Source: Nitrospira sp. (lineage in GTDB: Bacteria > Nitrospirota > Nitrospiria > Nitrospirales > Nitrospiraceae). From it: a DNA stretch of 64,000 nucleotides. The notes beneath the pieces were generated by a model that saw only the letters and a program-made list of their open reading frames with translations, had not been told where the DNA came from and made no database searches. Shown here in pieces: positions 35,400-44,003 of this stretch (the stretch's first letter is position 1; each line of letters starts with the position of its first letter). The stretch is taken from assembly GCA_009594995.1 (NCBI GenBank), contig VOPR01000003.1, forward strand, positions 1-64,000, in the 5' to 3' direction. Made by a program: the position numbers and the translations under genes.

Positions 35400-36740
35400 A
35401 TGTTTTCGCAACGTGTCGCCGTCGGACGATGGTTTCTCATAGTGACTGTGACGTTGCCCTTTCCGTCCTTCCCGGCCGGCGCACAAGAAGAGCCTCCCCC
35501 GGCCGCCGCAACCGGAACCGTTCAGGCAGAACCATCCGCCCCTGAGGCCCCGGCTGCGCCGCCCGCTGCGCAGGAAGCCGTTCGAGTCGAACCACTTCCC
35601 GGCGAACCTCCGGCACCACCGCCGCCACCGACACCTCCGATCGCACCCGAGCCTCCGGTACCACTGACACCCCTGGAAACTCTGGCGCGGGCTCGCCAAG
35701 CCCTGCATATCGAACCAGACGCGCAGGAGCCGCGCCTTACGCTGGGGCGAACACTGTTTCAACTGGGCGATACCGATGGCGCAATCGACGAATACCGGAC
35801 GGCCCTGCGCTTCCACCCGACTGTCGCCCAGGCCCATCTGGATCTCGGCACCGCACTCATGGCCAAGCAGGACTGGCGTGCTGCCATGACGGAACTGCAA
35901 GAAGCCGTCCGCCTGGATCCCACCCTTGTGCAGGCGCACTACAGCATGGGGACCATTCACTACACGAAGGGAAACGTGCAATCGGCCATCAAGGCGTACC
36001 AGGAAGCGCTACGATTGAAGCAGGATTTTGCCGAGGCCCACTACCGCCTGGGACTGGTCCTCAAAGTGGCGGGACGAGACAAAGAAGCGGCCCAGGAACT
36101 CGAGGCAGGCGCGCTGGCCGGTCTCGCCAAGGCTCAATACTTCCTCGGCAATGCCTATCGCTCCGGACAAGGCGTCGAGAAAAGCCAGATCATGGCCATC
36201 ACCTGGTGGGCGCAGGCCTTCGAGCAGGGATTGCCGGAAGCAGCGCAAGCGCTGACTCAACTCAGACGACTGGCCGCCGTCAAAGGCAATCTGCAAACGA
36301 AACAGTCGAAGGCTGCGGCCGAAGCCTTCAAGAATTACTGCGATCAACTCTGGCTGGACTTCCCCGATCTCGACCGGGATCAGCCCACACAGACCGTCGG
36401 CACCACCTTGCTCAAGCAGGGCCGTACCGCGGAAGCCCTTCCGGTGCTGCTGCGGGAAGCCTATGCCCTCAATGAAATCTCTCACACGGCACTGGTCCAG
36501 CTTTATGAACACGGGCTCGACGGCCAACTCCCGCCCCACGGCCAATGGATCTTGAGCTACCTGGAATCCACCGCGGCCGATGGAGCCGTTCCCTCACGAA
36601 TGGCGCTGGCTCGCATCTATGCCAAGGGACTCGGCCTGGCCGCCGACGCAGCCAAGGCCAAGAGTTACCTGAAAGGCCTGCCGCGAGAAGACGTCAAACG
36701 CATCCTCGACGAAATCGCGGCTGAACCTCCCAAACCGTAG
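35400..36740 (+). CDS. Periplasmic TPR/Sel1-like repeat protein
   Basis: A 446-residue secreted protein. A signal peptide (MFSQRVAVGRWFLIVTVTL) is followed by a Pro/Ala/Glu-rich linker of about 80 residues, then TPR units (LTLGRTLFQLGDTDGAIDEY, AHLDLGTALMAKQDWRAAM, AHYSMGTIHYTKGNVQSAI, AHYRLGLVLKVAGRDKEAA). Sel1-like units come next (AQYFLGNAYRSGQGVEKSQI, SRMALARIYAKGLGLAADA). It probably scaffolds protein contacts in the envelope. The start at 35400 gives a clean signal peptide; the frame is open from a GTG at 35247 but that adds no typical sequence. It precedes the CHASE2 regulator by 12 bases. Confidence 0.78.
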   Translation: MFSQRVAVGRWFLIVTVTLPFPSFPAGAQEEPPPAAATGTVQAEPSAPEAPAAPPAAQEAVRVEPLPGEPPAPPPPPTPPIAPEPPVPLTPLETLARARQALHIEPDAQEPRLTLGRTLFQLGDTDGAIDEYRTALRFHPTVAQAHLDLGTALMAKQDWRAAMTELQEAVRLDPTLVQAHYSMGTIHYTKGNVQSAIKAYQEALRLKQDFAEAHYRLGLVLKVAGRDKEAAQELEAGALAGLAKAQYFLGNAYRSGQGVEKSQIMAITWWAQAFEQGLPEAAQALTQLRRLAAVKGNLQTKQSKAAAEAFKNYCDQLWLDFPDLDRDQPTQTVGTTLLKQGRTAEALPVLLREAYALNEISHTALVQLYEHGLDGQLPPHGQWILSYLESTAADGAVPSRMALARIYAKGLGLAADAAKAKSYLKGLPREDVKRILDEIAAEPPKP

Positions 36741-36752
36741 TCACGATTGCCA

Positions 36753-39458
36753 ATGCGAATCGCCACACGCTTGTTCGTCAGGAGTATCTGGCTGCAAGCC
36801 CTGGTGATGGCGTTGTCGGCCATCGCCCTCACGGAAGTCATCTGGACACCCGCACCCGCCACTTACCAGGCATTGGAGTGGGCCCCGTACGACAGCTGGA
36901 TGCGGCTCCGCGCTCATGCGGCTCCGGATCCACACCTCTTCCTGGTGGTGAGGGACCAGGCCAGCGAACAACAGTTCGGCGCAGGCTTGTGGGATCGCAG
37001 CCTTGCCGCCAGGCTCATCACAGCGCTTCACGATGCGGGAGCTGCCTCCATCGGCATAGATATTCCGCTCGACGTTCCCAGCCCCCCCAATCTCGGCGGC
37101 GCCGTCAGTGATGCCCTGCTGATCGAGGCGGTGAAGTCAGCCGGCACCGTATCCTATCCAGCGACCACCTCTCCTGTAATGGAGCAGGATGGGACCATCG
37201 CTGCAGCACAGTCACCATCCCTCCTCCCCGGAAAATGTGCGCTGCAACCAACGCTCGACCTCGATCGCATTGCCCGCCGCTCACCGCTCTATCACGGCAG
37301 CAGACCGGGTGAGCTTCCGGCGCTAGGCTTTTCGTTGGCCGCGACGTTCTGGCAGGTTCCACTGAATCAGGTGGAGGGGCGATCCAGGCTGATTCGATTA
37401 CACAACGCGCGAATGCCGGGGGGAGCGACCGAGGACCTCACGATTCCTCTCGACCGCCGGGGCCGGCTCTTGATCAACTTTTCCGGACAGCAGGGGCTCC
37501 CGAATGTCCCCTCCATGACCATACTGGACCTCTCCCGCCTGATCGACCGGAAGGACAGTGACGGACTCAGCGCCCTGGTCAACGGCAAGGCAGTGATTCT
37601 GCTCACCCAACCGGGGCCGCAGCCGGAACGAACCATTCCATCCGGCGAAGATTCATCGGACATGCTTCTGCAAGCACACCTGCTCCATACACTGCTGACA
37701 CAGGATTGGATCAGGGACTTCTCCCCGCTCCAGCGAATCATCGTCACCTTCGCACTCTGCCTCTGCGTAGCCTGGATGGTCCTCCGGTGGACAGATTGGA
37801 AGGGCACGAGTGCGGGGGTCAGCTTCCTGCTGCTGTACCTCGTGTTGAGTTGGGCGTTCCTTGCCAAAGCCCAGTGGGTCCTGCCCTTCGTGCTTCCCGT
37901 CACCGCAACCATCATCGTCCTCGTCACTGGAAGCCTGCTCGGACAGGTAGTGGCAACCAGACGGCTGGTCCTGCTGGAGCAGGACATGCTGCAGGTCCAA
38001 CAGAATCTGGTGGCGGTGCGCGAAGCGCTGGTCTATCGGGAAACGGCCGTAGAAAGCCTGGAGGAGGACTTGGAGTCCGCTCGAACCAGCATGTCTCAGT
38101 CCGCGTCCCAAGCCGCTGAATCAAGCAAGCTCGCCGCCGATCTTCAACTGAAGGTCACCGAGGCCCAGGCGCACGAGGATGCGACCAGGCAACGGATGGA
38201 AGAACTTGAACAGCAACTCCACAACATGCGTGCGGCAACGATCAGCACAGGTCCTCTGGGCAACGTGGAGCAGGAGGCGCTGCGTCGGGAATGCGAGCAG
38301 GCGGGAATCATCACCGGCAATCCAGCCATCCTGACAATGTTCCGCGATCTCAAGAAAGGCGCTCGCTCCACCCTCACGGTCCTCATCACCGGCGAGGCGG
38401 GCACAGGCAAGGAGCTCTGCGCGCGCGCCGTGCACCGACTGAGTCCGCGCGCAACGAAGCCGTTCATTGCCGTGAACATGGCGGCCATCTCGCAGGAACT
38501 CTTCGAAAGCGAACTCTTCGGGCATGTCCGCGGCAGCTTCACCGGCGCGCTGGCCGATCGCAAAGGGTATTTCGAACTCGCCCATCTCGGCACGATTTTT
38601 TTAGACGAGATCGGCGACCTGCGGCTTGACCATCAAAGCAAACTCTTGCGGGTGTTGCAGGACCGGACGTTCTATCGGGTCGGCGCGACGACTCCCACTA
38701 CGGTGGATGTCCGTGTCGTGGCCGCAACCAACAAGGACCTGCAGCGTGGCGTTTCCGAAGGATGGTTCCGCGAGGACCTCTATTTCCGACTCAAGGGCCT
38801 CGTGCTGCACCTGCCGCCGCTACGGGATCGTCTCGACGATGTGCCGCTACTTGCAGAGGCTTGCCTGCAAGCGGTCGCGAAGGATGCTCAGAAAGCCCCA
38901 GTCCAACTTTCAGAGGAGGCGCTTTCAGCACTCACGCAGCAATCATGGCCTGGCAATGTGCGGGAACTGCGACAGTGCCTGGAACAGGCGGTGACGCTCG
39001 CGGAAGGACCGGTCATCTCGGCAGCCGATCTGCGCCTCACCACCACAGCGGCACCGCTAGCCGGACCCGCCGGCCCCGAACCGCTCTTGCCGGATCCGGC
39101 GGGCGACATCGCCGTGTTGAATCAATTGCGCCGGCACCGGTTCGACATGCAAGCCACAGCTAAAGCGCTGGGATGGGATCGCAGCACGGTGACGCAGCGA
39201 CTCAAGGGCCTCTGCTTTCAAGCACTGGTAGAATCAGGAGGAGACCAGCCCAAAGCCGCGGCAGCGCTGGCAGGAGACCCGTCGCTCCTCCGCACGGTCG
39301 AGTTGAAACTGATGGACTACCATGGCCACCTCATGGAGACGATCAAACCATTCCATACCGTGAACGATGCCCTGCTCGACTGCAAACGACGCTTCAAAAA
39401 CCTCCCCGAACGTCACTTCAAATCAGTCGAGGTCCTGGTCCGAAGACATTTCGGGTAG
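36753..39458 (+). CDS. CHASE2-linked sigma-54 transcriptional activator
   Basis: A 901-residue regulator that joins sensing and transcription control in one chain. An N-terminal membrane segment is followed by a CHASE2-like periplasmic domain (HLFLVVRDQASEQQFGAGLW, then DAGAASIGIDIPL). About three more membrane segments (330-400) and a coiled coil (410-510) lead into a sigma-54 AAA domain with Walker A GEAGTGKE (near 546), GSFTGA (near 594) and IFLDEI. A C-terminal Fis-type HTH contains DMQATAKALGWDRSTVTQRL. No receiver domain is present. Intact GSFTGA indicates real contact with sigma-54. Confidence 0.88.
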   Translation: MRIATRLFVRSIWLQALVMALSAIALTEVIWTPAPATYQALEWAPYDSWMRLRAHAAPDPHLFLVVRDQASEQQFGAGLWDRSLAARLITALHDAGAASIGIDIPLDVPSPPNLGGAVSDALLIEAVKSAGTVSYPATTSPVMEQDGTIAAAQSPSLLPGKCALQPTLDLDRIARRSPLYHGSRPGELPALGFSLAATFWQVPLNQVEGRSRLIRLHNARMPGGATEDLTIPLDRRGRLLINFSGQQGLPNVPSMTILDLSRLIDRKDSDGLSALVNGKAVILLTQPGPQPERTIPSGEDSSDMLLQAHLLHTLLTQDWIRDFSPLQRIIVTFALCLCVAWMVLRWTDWKGTSAGVSFLLLYLVLSWAFLAKAQWVLPFVLPVTATIIVLVTGSLLGQVVATRRLVLLEQDMLQVQQNLVAVREALVYRETAVESLEEDLESARTSMSQSASQAAESSKLAADLQLKVTEAQAHEDATRQRMEELEQQLHNMRAATISTGPLGNVEQEALRRECEQAGIITGNPAILTMFRDLKKGARSTLTVLITGEAGTGKELCARAVHRLSPRATKPFIAVNMAAISQELFESELFGHVRGSFTGALADRKGYFELAHLGTIFLDEIGDLRLDHQSKLLRVLQDRTFYRVGATTPTTVDVRVVAATNKDLQRGVSEGWFREDLYFRLKGLVLHLPPLRDRLDDVPLLAEACLQAVAKDAQKAPVQLSEEALSALTQQSWPGNVRELRQCLEQAVTLAEGPVISAADLRLTTTAAPLAGPAGPEPLLPDPAGDIAVLNQLRRHRFDMQATAKALGWDRSTVTQRLKGLCFQALVESGGDQPKAAAALAGDPSLLRTVELKLMDYHGHLMETIKPFHTVNDALLDCKRRFKNLPERHFKSVEVLVRRHFG

Positions 39459-39567
39459 AATGGCCCGGACACACCTCGATTCACCATAAAGCCAGACCAG
39501 TCTCGATGGACAAGACGCGATGCAGGGCGCGCGCGAGATTGCAGGGAGCCGCAAGCAGGATATGGTC

Positions 39568-40689
39568 ATGCATGAACCAGCGTTCGTGAGTTGGAACGAA
39601 GGAGAACAGTCATGCTCCGCGCGCTGGCGCTCGGAATGGGGAGCTCCCCCACCTACGCGCGTGGCTATCGCTGACGACAGTATGACGGCCGACGCTGCCC
39701 ATCGCCTCGCCTGTGAAGGTACCGCGTTGCTCTGGCAGGGTGACTTTCAGAATGCACGACAGCTGCTCAATGCCATGGCCAGACGAGCAGATCGCCATCC
39801 CCCAAAACCCGGCGCCTCTCCGACAGAGTCATTCCATTTTCACCGCCAGACCCAATCGCGCCGCGCCCGTATTCTGGGCATGCTGCTGGTGGCCATTGAA
39901 GACGATTACGCCATCCGCCTGCGCCGCGCGCCCGATCTTCGCCAAGCCTGCACCGAAGCCTACGGTCCAGGCGAAGGGCGCGCGCTGGTTTCCCTGCGAG
40001 AGCTGCTCGGAGTGATCGGCGCACACGAATGGCGCAAGAACGGCATAGAAGTCCCAGCCCTGGGCGACCGTATCCATCCGCACTATGGGGTGTTCTCGCC
40101 GATTCGCAGTGAGTATGCGGCGCTGGTGGCCGATGCGCCGTTGCCCCCATGCACGCTGGCCTTCGATATCGGGACAGGCACCGGTGTGCTGGCGGCGATA
40201 CTGGCGCGGCGCGGTGTTCCGCGTGTGGTGGCGACCGACCAGGATCCGCGCGCCCTGGCCTGCGCCCGCGAGAATCTCCATCGGCTTGAGCTGAGTGATC
40301 GCGTGGAGGTTCTGCAGGCTGATCTGTTTCCAGAAGGCAAAGCCCAGCTCGTGGTCTGTAACCCGCCATGGGTTCCGGCTCGTCCGACCTCGCCCCTCGA
40401 ACAGGCCATCTACGATCCCGAGAGCCGAATGCTGTATGGATTTCTCACCGGATTGGCTGCACATCTGGAGCCGGACGGCGAAGGATGGCTGCTGCTCTCA
40501 GACCTGGCCGAACATCTCGAACTCCGGCCCAGAACCGAACTGCTCGCCACAATCGAACAGGCAGGGCTCGTCGTCATCGGCAAGACCGACGTGCGCCCGC
40601 ATCATCCCCGCTCCTCCGACCAGGCAGATCCCCTCCGTGCCGCGCGTGCAGCAGAGCTCACCTCCCTGTGGCGATTGAAAAGCCGATGA
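39568..40689 (+). CDS. Class I SAM-dependent methyltransferase
   Basis: A 373-residue protein. The N-terminal part (ADAAHRLACEGTALLWQGDFQNARQLLNAMARR) is helical and of unknown role. The catalytic domain has the SAM motif FDIGTGTGVLAAILARRG, the acidic TDQDP after strand 2 and the NPPW motif (VVCNPPWVPARP), which points to methylation of a planar nitrogen in a nucleic acid base or a glutamine. It resembles RsmC/PrmC-type enzymes but no specific target can be named. ATG 39568 with GCAGG eight bases upstream is preferred over the longer frame from 39520. Confidence 0.83.
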   Translation: MHEPAFVSWNEGEQSCSARWRSEWGAPPPTRVAIADDSMTADAAHRLACEGTALLWQGDFQNARQLLNAMARRADRHPPKPGASPTESFHFHRQTQSRRARILGMLLVAIEDDYAIRLRRAPDLRQACTEAYGPGEGRALVSLRELLGVIGAHEWRKNGIEVPALGDRIHPHYGVFSPIRSEYAALVADAPLPPCTLAFDIGTGTGVLAAILARRGVPRVVATDQDPRALACARENLHRLELSDRVEVLQADLFPEGKAQLVVCNPPWVPARPTSPLEQAIYDPESRMLYGFLTGLAAHLEPDGEGWLLLSDLAEHLELRPRTELLATIEQAGLVVIGKTDVRPHHPRSSDQADPLRAARAAELTSLWRLKSR

Positions 40690-40724
40690 CGGGCTCGGTT
40701 AAAGCGAGCGTCGCGTGAACAACA

Positions 40725-41534
40725 TCACGGGATGTAATGAGCAGGAAGCGGCTTTGCGGTCTGGCATTGGCGAGAGGCGCAAGGCAAACCGGGAAACCAG
40801 CGACTCGCCCGCAATTCCTTGAGCCGGCAGAGTTTGCGGGTCGTATCGCCGGTTGATTCATAGATGCTCAACGTGAAGCGCTCCGCCTGATCTCCGCTTC
40901 CCGCGTCGTCCCAGCGATCGAAGTACGTCGCCCCCTTAAATTTAAACACTCCGTACAGCTGATAATTGGTGTCACCCGCCGCCCGTCCATCCTGGTGGGG
41001 ATTCTGTAACACCAGATTGGTCAATTCAGAATCAATGCCGCTGAGATTGTCCGTCAGGACCACGAGAGGCGCCGAGTAGGCGCGTCCGATGGATCCGTCG
41101 TTTCGCGCACGACAGAGCGTTGAATGAAGCTTGAGCACCGGCTCTAACTTTCCGTCATTATTGATATCCACTTGCGCCCAGTAGGCCCAGGGCTCTTCCT
41201 TGGTGCTGATTCTTCGCATCCCGTCTTCAGATTGGCTTTCGTCCAGCAGGGGGAATCCGGCAGACTCACTGCCTGCCGCCAGAAAATACAGGACCTGTTC
41301 CATCGCATCAATATGGTCCGCTACGTCGAAAGGCTTCCATGCCGGTGGTTCCAAGTCTAACCGCACACTATAGTCCCGTTCACAAGCCGGGTGGGCCGTC
41401 ATCCGTTCCAGATTCTGTTTGCAGGCCTCACAGACATCGAGTCCCTGACCGAGGGTCAACTGATAGTCCCCCGCCTGAACTAACGAGAACATCGAGACCC
41501 AGAACAGCAGCAGCAACGGGCACAACCGCTTCAT
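40725..41534 (-). CDS. Secreted hypothetical protein
   Basis: A 269-residue protein with a clear signal peptide (LCPLLLLFWVSMFSLVQA). It has several Cys pairs (VCEACKQN, TLCRARND) and one Asp-rich loop, QVDINNDGKLEP, which matches the calcium-binding FG-GAP/EF-loop pattern. Such loops are common in secreted structural proteins. No domain family is recognised. It is convergent with the upstream methyltransferase gene and stands alone on its strand. Confidence 0.65.
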   Translation of the reverse strand: MKRLCPLLLLFWVSMFSLVQAGDYQLTLGQGLDVCEACKQNLERMTAHPACERDYSVRLDLEPPAWKPFDVADHIDAMEQVLYFLAAGSESAGFPLLDESQSEDGMRRISTKEEPWAYWAQVDINNDGKLEPVLKLHSTLCRARNDGSIGRAYSAPLVVLTDNLSGIDSELTNLVLQNPHQDGRAAGDTNYQLYGVFKFKGATYFDRWDDAGSGDQAERFTLSIYESTGDTTRKLCRLKELRASRWFPGLPCASRQCQTAKPLPAHYIP

Positions 41535-41965
41535 GGCACGACTCCCTGCGTTCATTTCCGATCCGTGCGATCACCGGACATTTTCGTCGATCTTACAGCA
41601 GCACCGAACCCTCTCAAACAATTTACTGGAACTGCGCTGGACCCAACTCCTCGCTCCTGCCGCGCGTCAGGAATGTCCCCTCCTCTGCATAAGCGACCGT
41701 CCTCCTCAGAGAGGCCGAAGGCTCTCGAGGGACGCAAGGTATGGCCGCATAGATGGAGTTGTGAGAAGAAGGCTGGTTGCTGCTGATAGATCGAGCGGAG
41801 TATCCGAACCCGCGATCAAGGCACAACCGGCTCCGCACGTTTTAGCAGGCAGCGTTTGCCATCAGCAAGAGGGATGTCCGACCGCACAGCCACGCACCAA
41901 ATTCAAACCGAGCCCCGCCGAATAGCTGGTCAGTTGAGGTCATCCCGCTTTGACTTGGCGCACAC
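41535..41965. other. Intergenic region without recognised features
   Basis: About 430 bases separate two minus-strand hypothetical genes. Short frames here have no RBS, signal peptide or family similarity. No tRNA, terminator with a U tract or consensus promoter was found. Confidence 0.5.
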
Positions 41966-42460
41966 TCACAGCCATCTCAAACTGGTTACCAATGTTTGAA
42001 AAGTGCGCAAGTGCTCCTTGGGAGCGATGCCAACACCTTCAACATACACGGTAACAAATTCTCCTTTCTTGAGAGATAGATACCCAGAGAAGATGCGACC
42101 CACCGATCTCTCCGCTCCAGAATAATACATCCCGAATAAGCCAGCGCTCTCCAATGGAGTATCCGCTTGGAGGAAGCTCAACTCCGTCTCTCTTTTTTCT
42201 GCTTCTATCCGTTGAGAACAAAGAAGCTTGAACTCATCGAAGGAAACATCTGCCTTCAGGCCTAGCATGGAAATCGTTAGTTGTTGGTACCCATCCGGAG
42301 AGCGAGCACTCGCTCGCTCTCCGCTATTCTCCAACTGTATCCAGCCAACCGGGACAACGATAACGGCATGACCAACCGTCAAATGCTTTCGAGCCGCAGT
42401 ATCACTTGCCGATTTCATCACAGCGCGCAGGCTTGATAGGAGACGTTGCAGCACGGTCAT
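41966..42460 (-). CDS. Hypothetical protein
   Basis: A 164-residue protein with no signal peptide or membrane segment. The core pattern (GWIQLENSGERASARSPDGYQQLTISML, then a long charged helix and GYLSLKKGEFVTVYVEG) is a strand-helix-strand arrangement like small PsbP/DUF1795-type proteins, but the match is weak. The start at ATG 42460 is chosen because upstream codons have no RBS. Its base composition is less GC-rich than its neighbours, which may mean transfer. Confidence 0.5.
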   Translation of the reverse strand: MTVLQRLLSSLRAVMKSASDTAARKHLTVGHAVIVVPVGWIQLENSGERASARSPDGYQQLTISMLGLKADVSFDEFKLLCSQRIEAEKRETELSFLQADTPLESAGLFGMYYSGAERSVGRIFSGYLSLKKGEFVTVYVEGVGIAPKEHLRTFQTLVTSLRWL

Positions 42461-43093
42461 ATGGCAGTCCCACGTCGATCGCAGAATGGCATCGCTCTGA
42501 ATAGGCTCACATCTCGTCCTGGGCAATGTAAAACAACTTTGGGTCCTAGAACATATTCAAGAAGCTAGGCTTCCTGCCGGGTGCTGCTGCGAATTCTGAG
42601 ATGTAGGAAGCAGATTTCCCCAGAACAAACCTGAAGGTGCCATCGGCAACCTCACAAACACTCTAAGATTAGCACTCAACTGGAGATACCCAAGTAAAAT
42701 CTTCGGCCAATACATCTGAGATTCCTTGGCGAAGAAACATTGAGATGTTCAGGCCGAGTTGGACGGTAAAACAAGGTTTCCTCTGGCCATTCCCATCGGC
42801 CACCTATCTGCGGGGCTGGCCCCGCATCCCCGCTAATACCCGCATGAATCACGGTTTCCACGCACCAGTCGATTTTCTCTAAACCCTTATTCTGCTTGCG
42901 TTTTATGACCATCGGCCGCGCCGCTGCGCCTGGCCCTGGCCTTGCTCTACGCACGGGCCAACGGCGGGCGTCAGGCAAGGAAGGAGGTGAGCACGAGCAG
43001 GCCGACCCCGCAAGCACAAGAGCCAGTTGAATTATCACTCGGCAATCAATGAGCCGGAACAATCCGGCTCCACAACACAAGGAGCAGGCAATC
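42461..43093. other. Intergenic region before the OmpA-like gene
   Basis: About 630 bases. The left half (to about 42720) is lower in GC and shows no gene. A minus-strand frame (about 42676-42910, near 78 codons) has no clear RBS or family and is not called. The right end carries AAGGAGCAGG, the RBS for the OmpA-like gene. No promoter is obvious. Confidence 0.45.
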
Positions 43094-43906
43094 ATGCAGA
43101 AAGCACCCGCAGCCACCATCAGCGCAGGACCGGTCGCTCCCACCATTGTCGGACCGGACCGGGACATGAAGGATGTCTATATTCTCAGCGGCCTGGTGTT
43201 CTTCCTCGCGGTCGTCGTCGCCGCCTTCTGGTACTACTCGCAGGCGGATGAGGCGGCCCATAGCAACCCATCAGCAGAGGCCCTCAACAGTGCCCAGGTG
43301 TCACAGGTCCTGAAAGGCTCCACCGACAACCTGCCGGTCTCAGCCCCCATGCCGACGACTCATGTGGAGCCGGCTCCGCTGGCCGTCAGAAGCACGGACA
43401 TCTTGCACGATGACATCCATTTTCAAATCAGCCGGAAGGGTTTGACCGACGAGGGTAGGGCCGCGCTGCAACGCCACGCGGAGTTCCTGAAGAACGAGCC
43501 GGACTGGGGCGTGCTTGTGCAAGGGTATACCGATCAACAGGGCTCGATGAGCTTCAACAAGATCCTCGGCATGAAGCGGGCCGAGACCGTCAAGCAACAA
43601 CTGATCGCATTGGGCGTGCCGGAATCTTCCATCCGCACCGTGAGCCTGGGTGAGGAAGGCGCCCTCTGCATCGACAACAGCGACGCCTGCCGACGGATGA
43701 ATCGACGAGTGCACTTGGAACTCCGTAAAATCGGCCAGGAACATATGGTGATCCCCGCGGTCGCCAGCGAGACCGTGACCGATTCCTTCCTCAATGGGCT
43801 CGATCTCCAGATCGAGACCGACGTCAAAGCCGACGACACGACCAGCGCAGACCTTTCTTCCTCCGACCCGGCAGAAGCCACGGCCGAGTCGGCGACCGGG
43901 AACTAG
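43094..43906 (+). CDS. OmpA-like peptidoglycan-associated membrane protein
   Basis: A 270-residue protein with a short cytosolic N-terminus, one membrane anchor (VYILSGLVFFLAVVVAAFWYY), a linker and a C-terminal OmpA/Pal-type domain: LVQGYTDQQGSMSFNKILGMKRAETVKQQL, then RRMNRRVHLEL. This domain binds peptidoglycan diaminopimelate. The acidic C-terminal tail is extra. ATG 43094 has AAGGAGCAGG upstream; an earlier start at 43049 has none. It lies just before the sortase target and sortase genes, a combination known in proteobacterial sortase loci. Confidence 0.88.
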   Translation: MQKAPAATISAGPVAPTIVGPDRDMKDVYILSGLVFFLAVVVAAFWYYSQADEAAHSNPSAEALNSAQVSQVLKGSTDNLPVSAPMPTTHVEPAPLAVRSTDILHDDIHFQISRKGLTDEGRAALQRHAEFLKNEPDWGVLVQGYTDQQGSMSFNKILGMKRAETVKQQLIALGVPESSIRTVSLGEEGALCIDNSDACRRMNRRVHLELRKIGQEHMVIPAVASETVTDSFLNGLDLQIETDVKADDTTSADLSSSDPAEATAESATGN

Positions 43907-43924
43907 GGTGCGCCGGATATTCAC

Positions 43925-43953
43925 CCCGGGAAAGACTCAGCGTCTTTCCCGGG
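43925..43953. repeat. Perfect 12-base stem hairpin between the OmpA-like and VIT/vWA genes
   Basis: CCCGGGAAAGAC (43925-43936) and GTCTTTCCCGGG (43942-43953) pair perfectly around a five-base loop. No U tract follows, so it is an attenuator or mRNA-stabilising hairpin candidate more than a full terminator. Confidence 0.7.
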
Positions 43954-44003
43954 CCCGGCTGCGACACATCTCTCACGACCATCAATGACGAAACGAGGAC
44001 CTC

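Noticed and set aside
42301..42325. GAGCGAG-type palindrome
   Set aside because: Lies within the coding region of the hypothetical gene at 41966-42460 and has no U tract; likely coding chance.
42676..43167. Minus-strand frame overlapping the OmpA-like gene
   Set aside because: Its upstream part is antisense to a convincing gene with an RBS; the remaining 78 codons have no RBS or family match.
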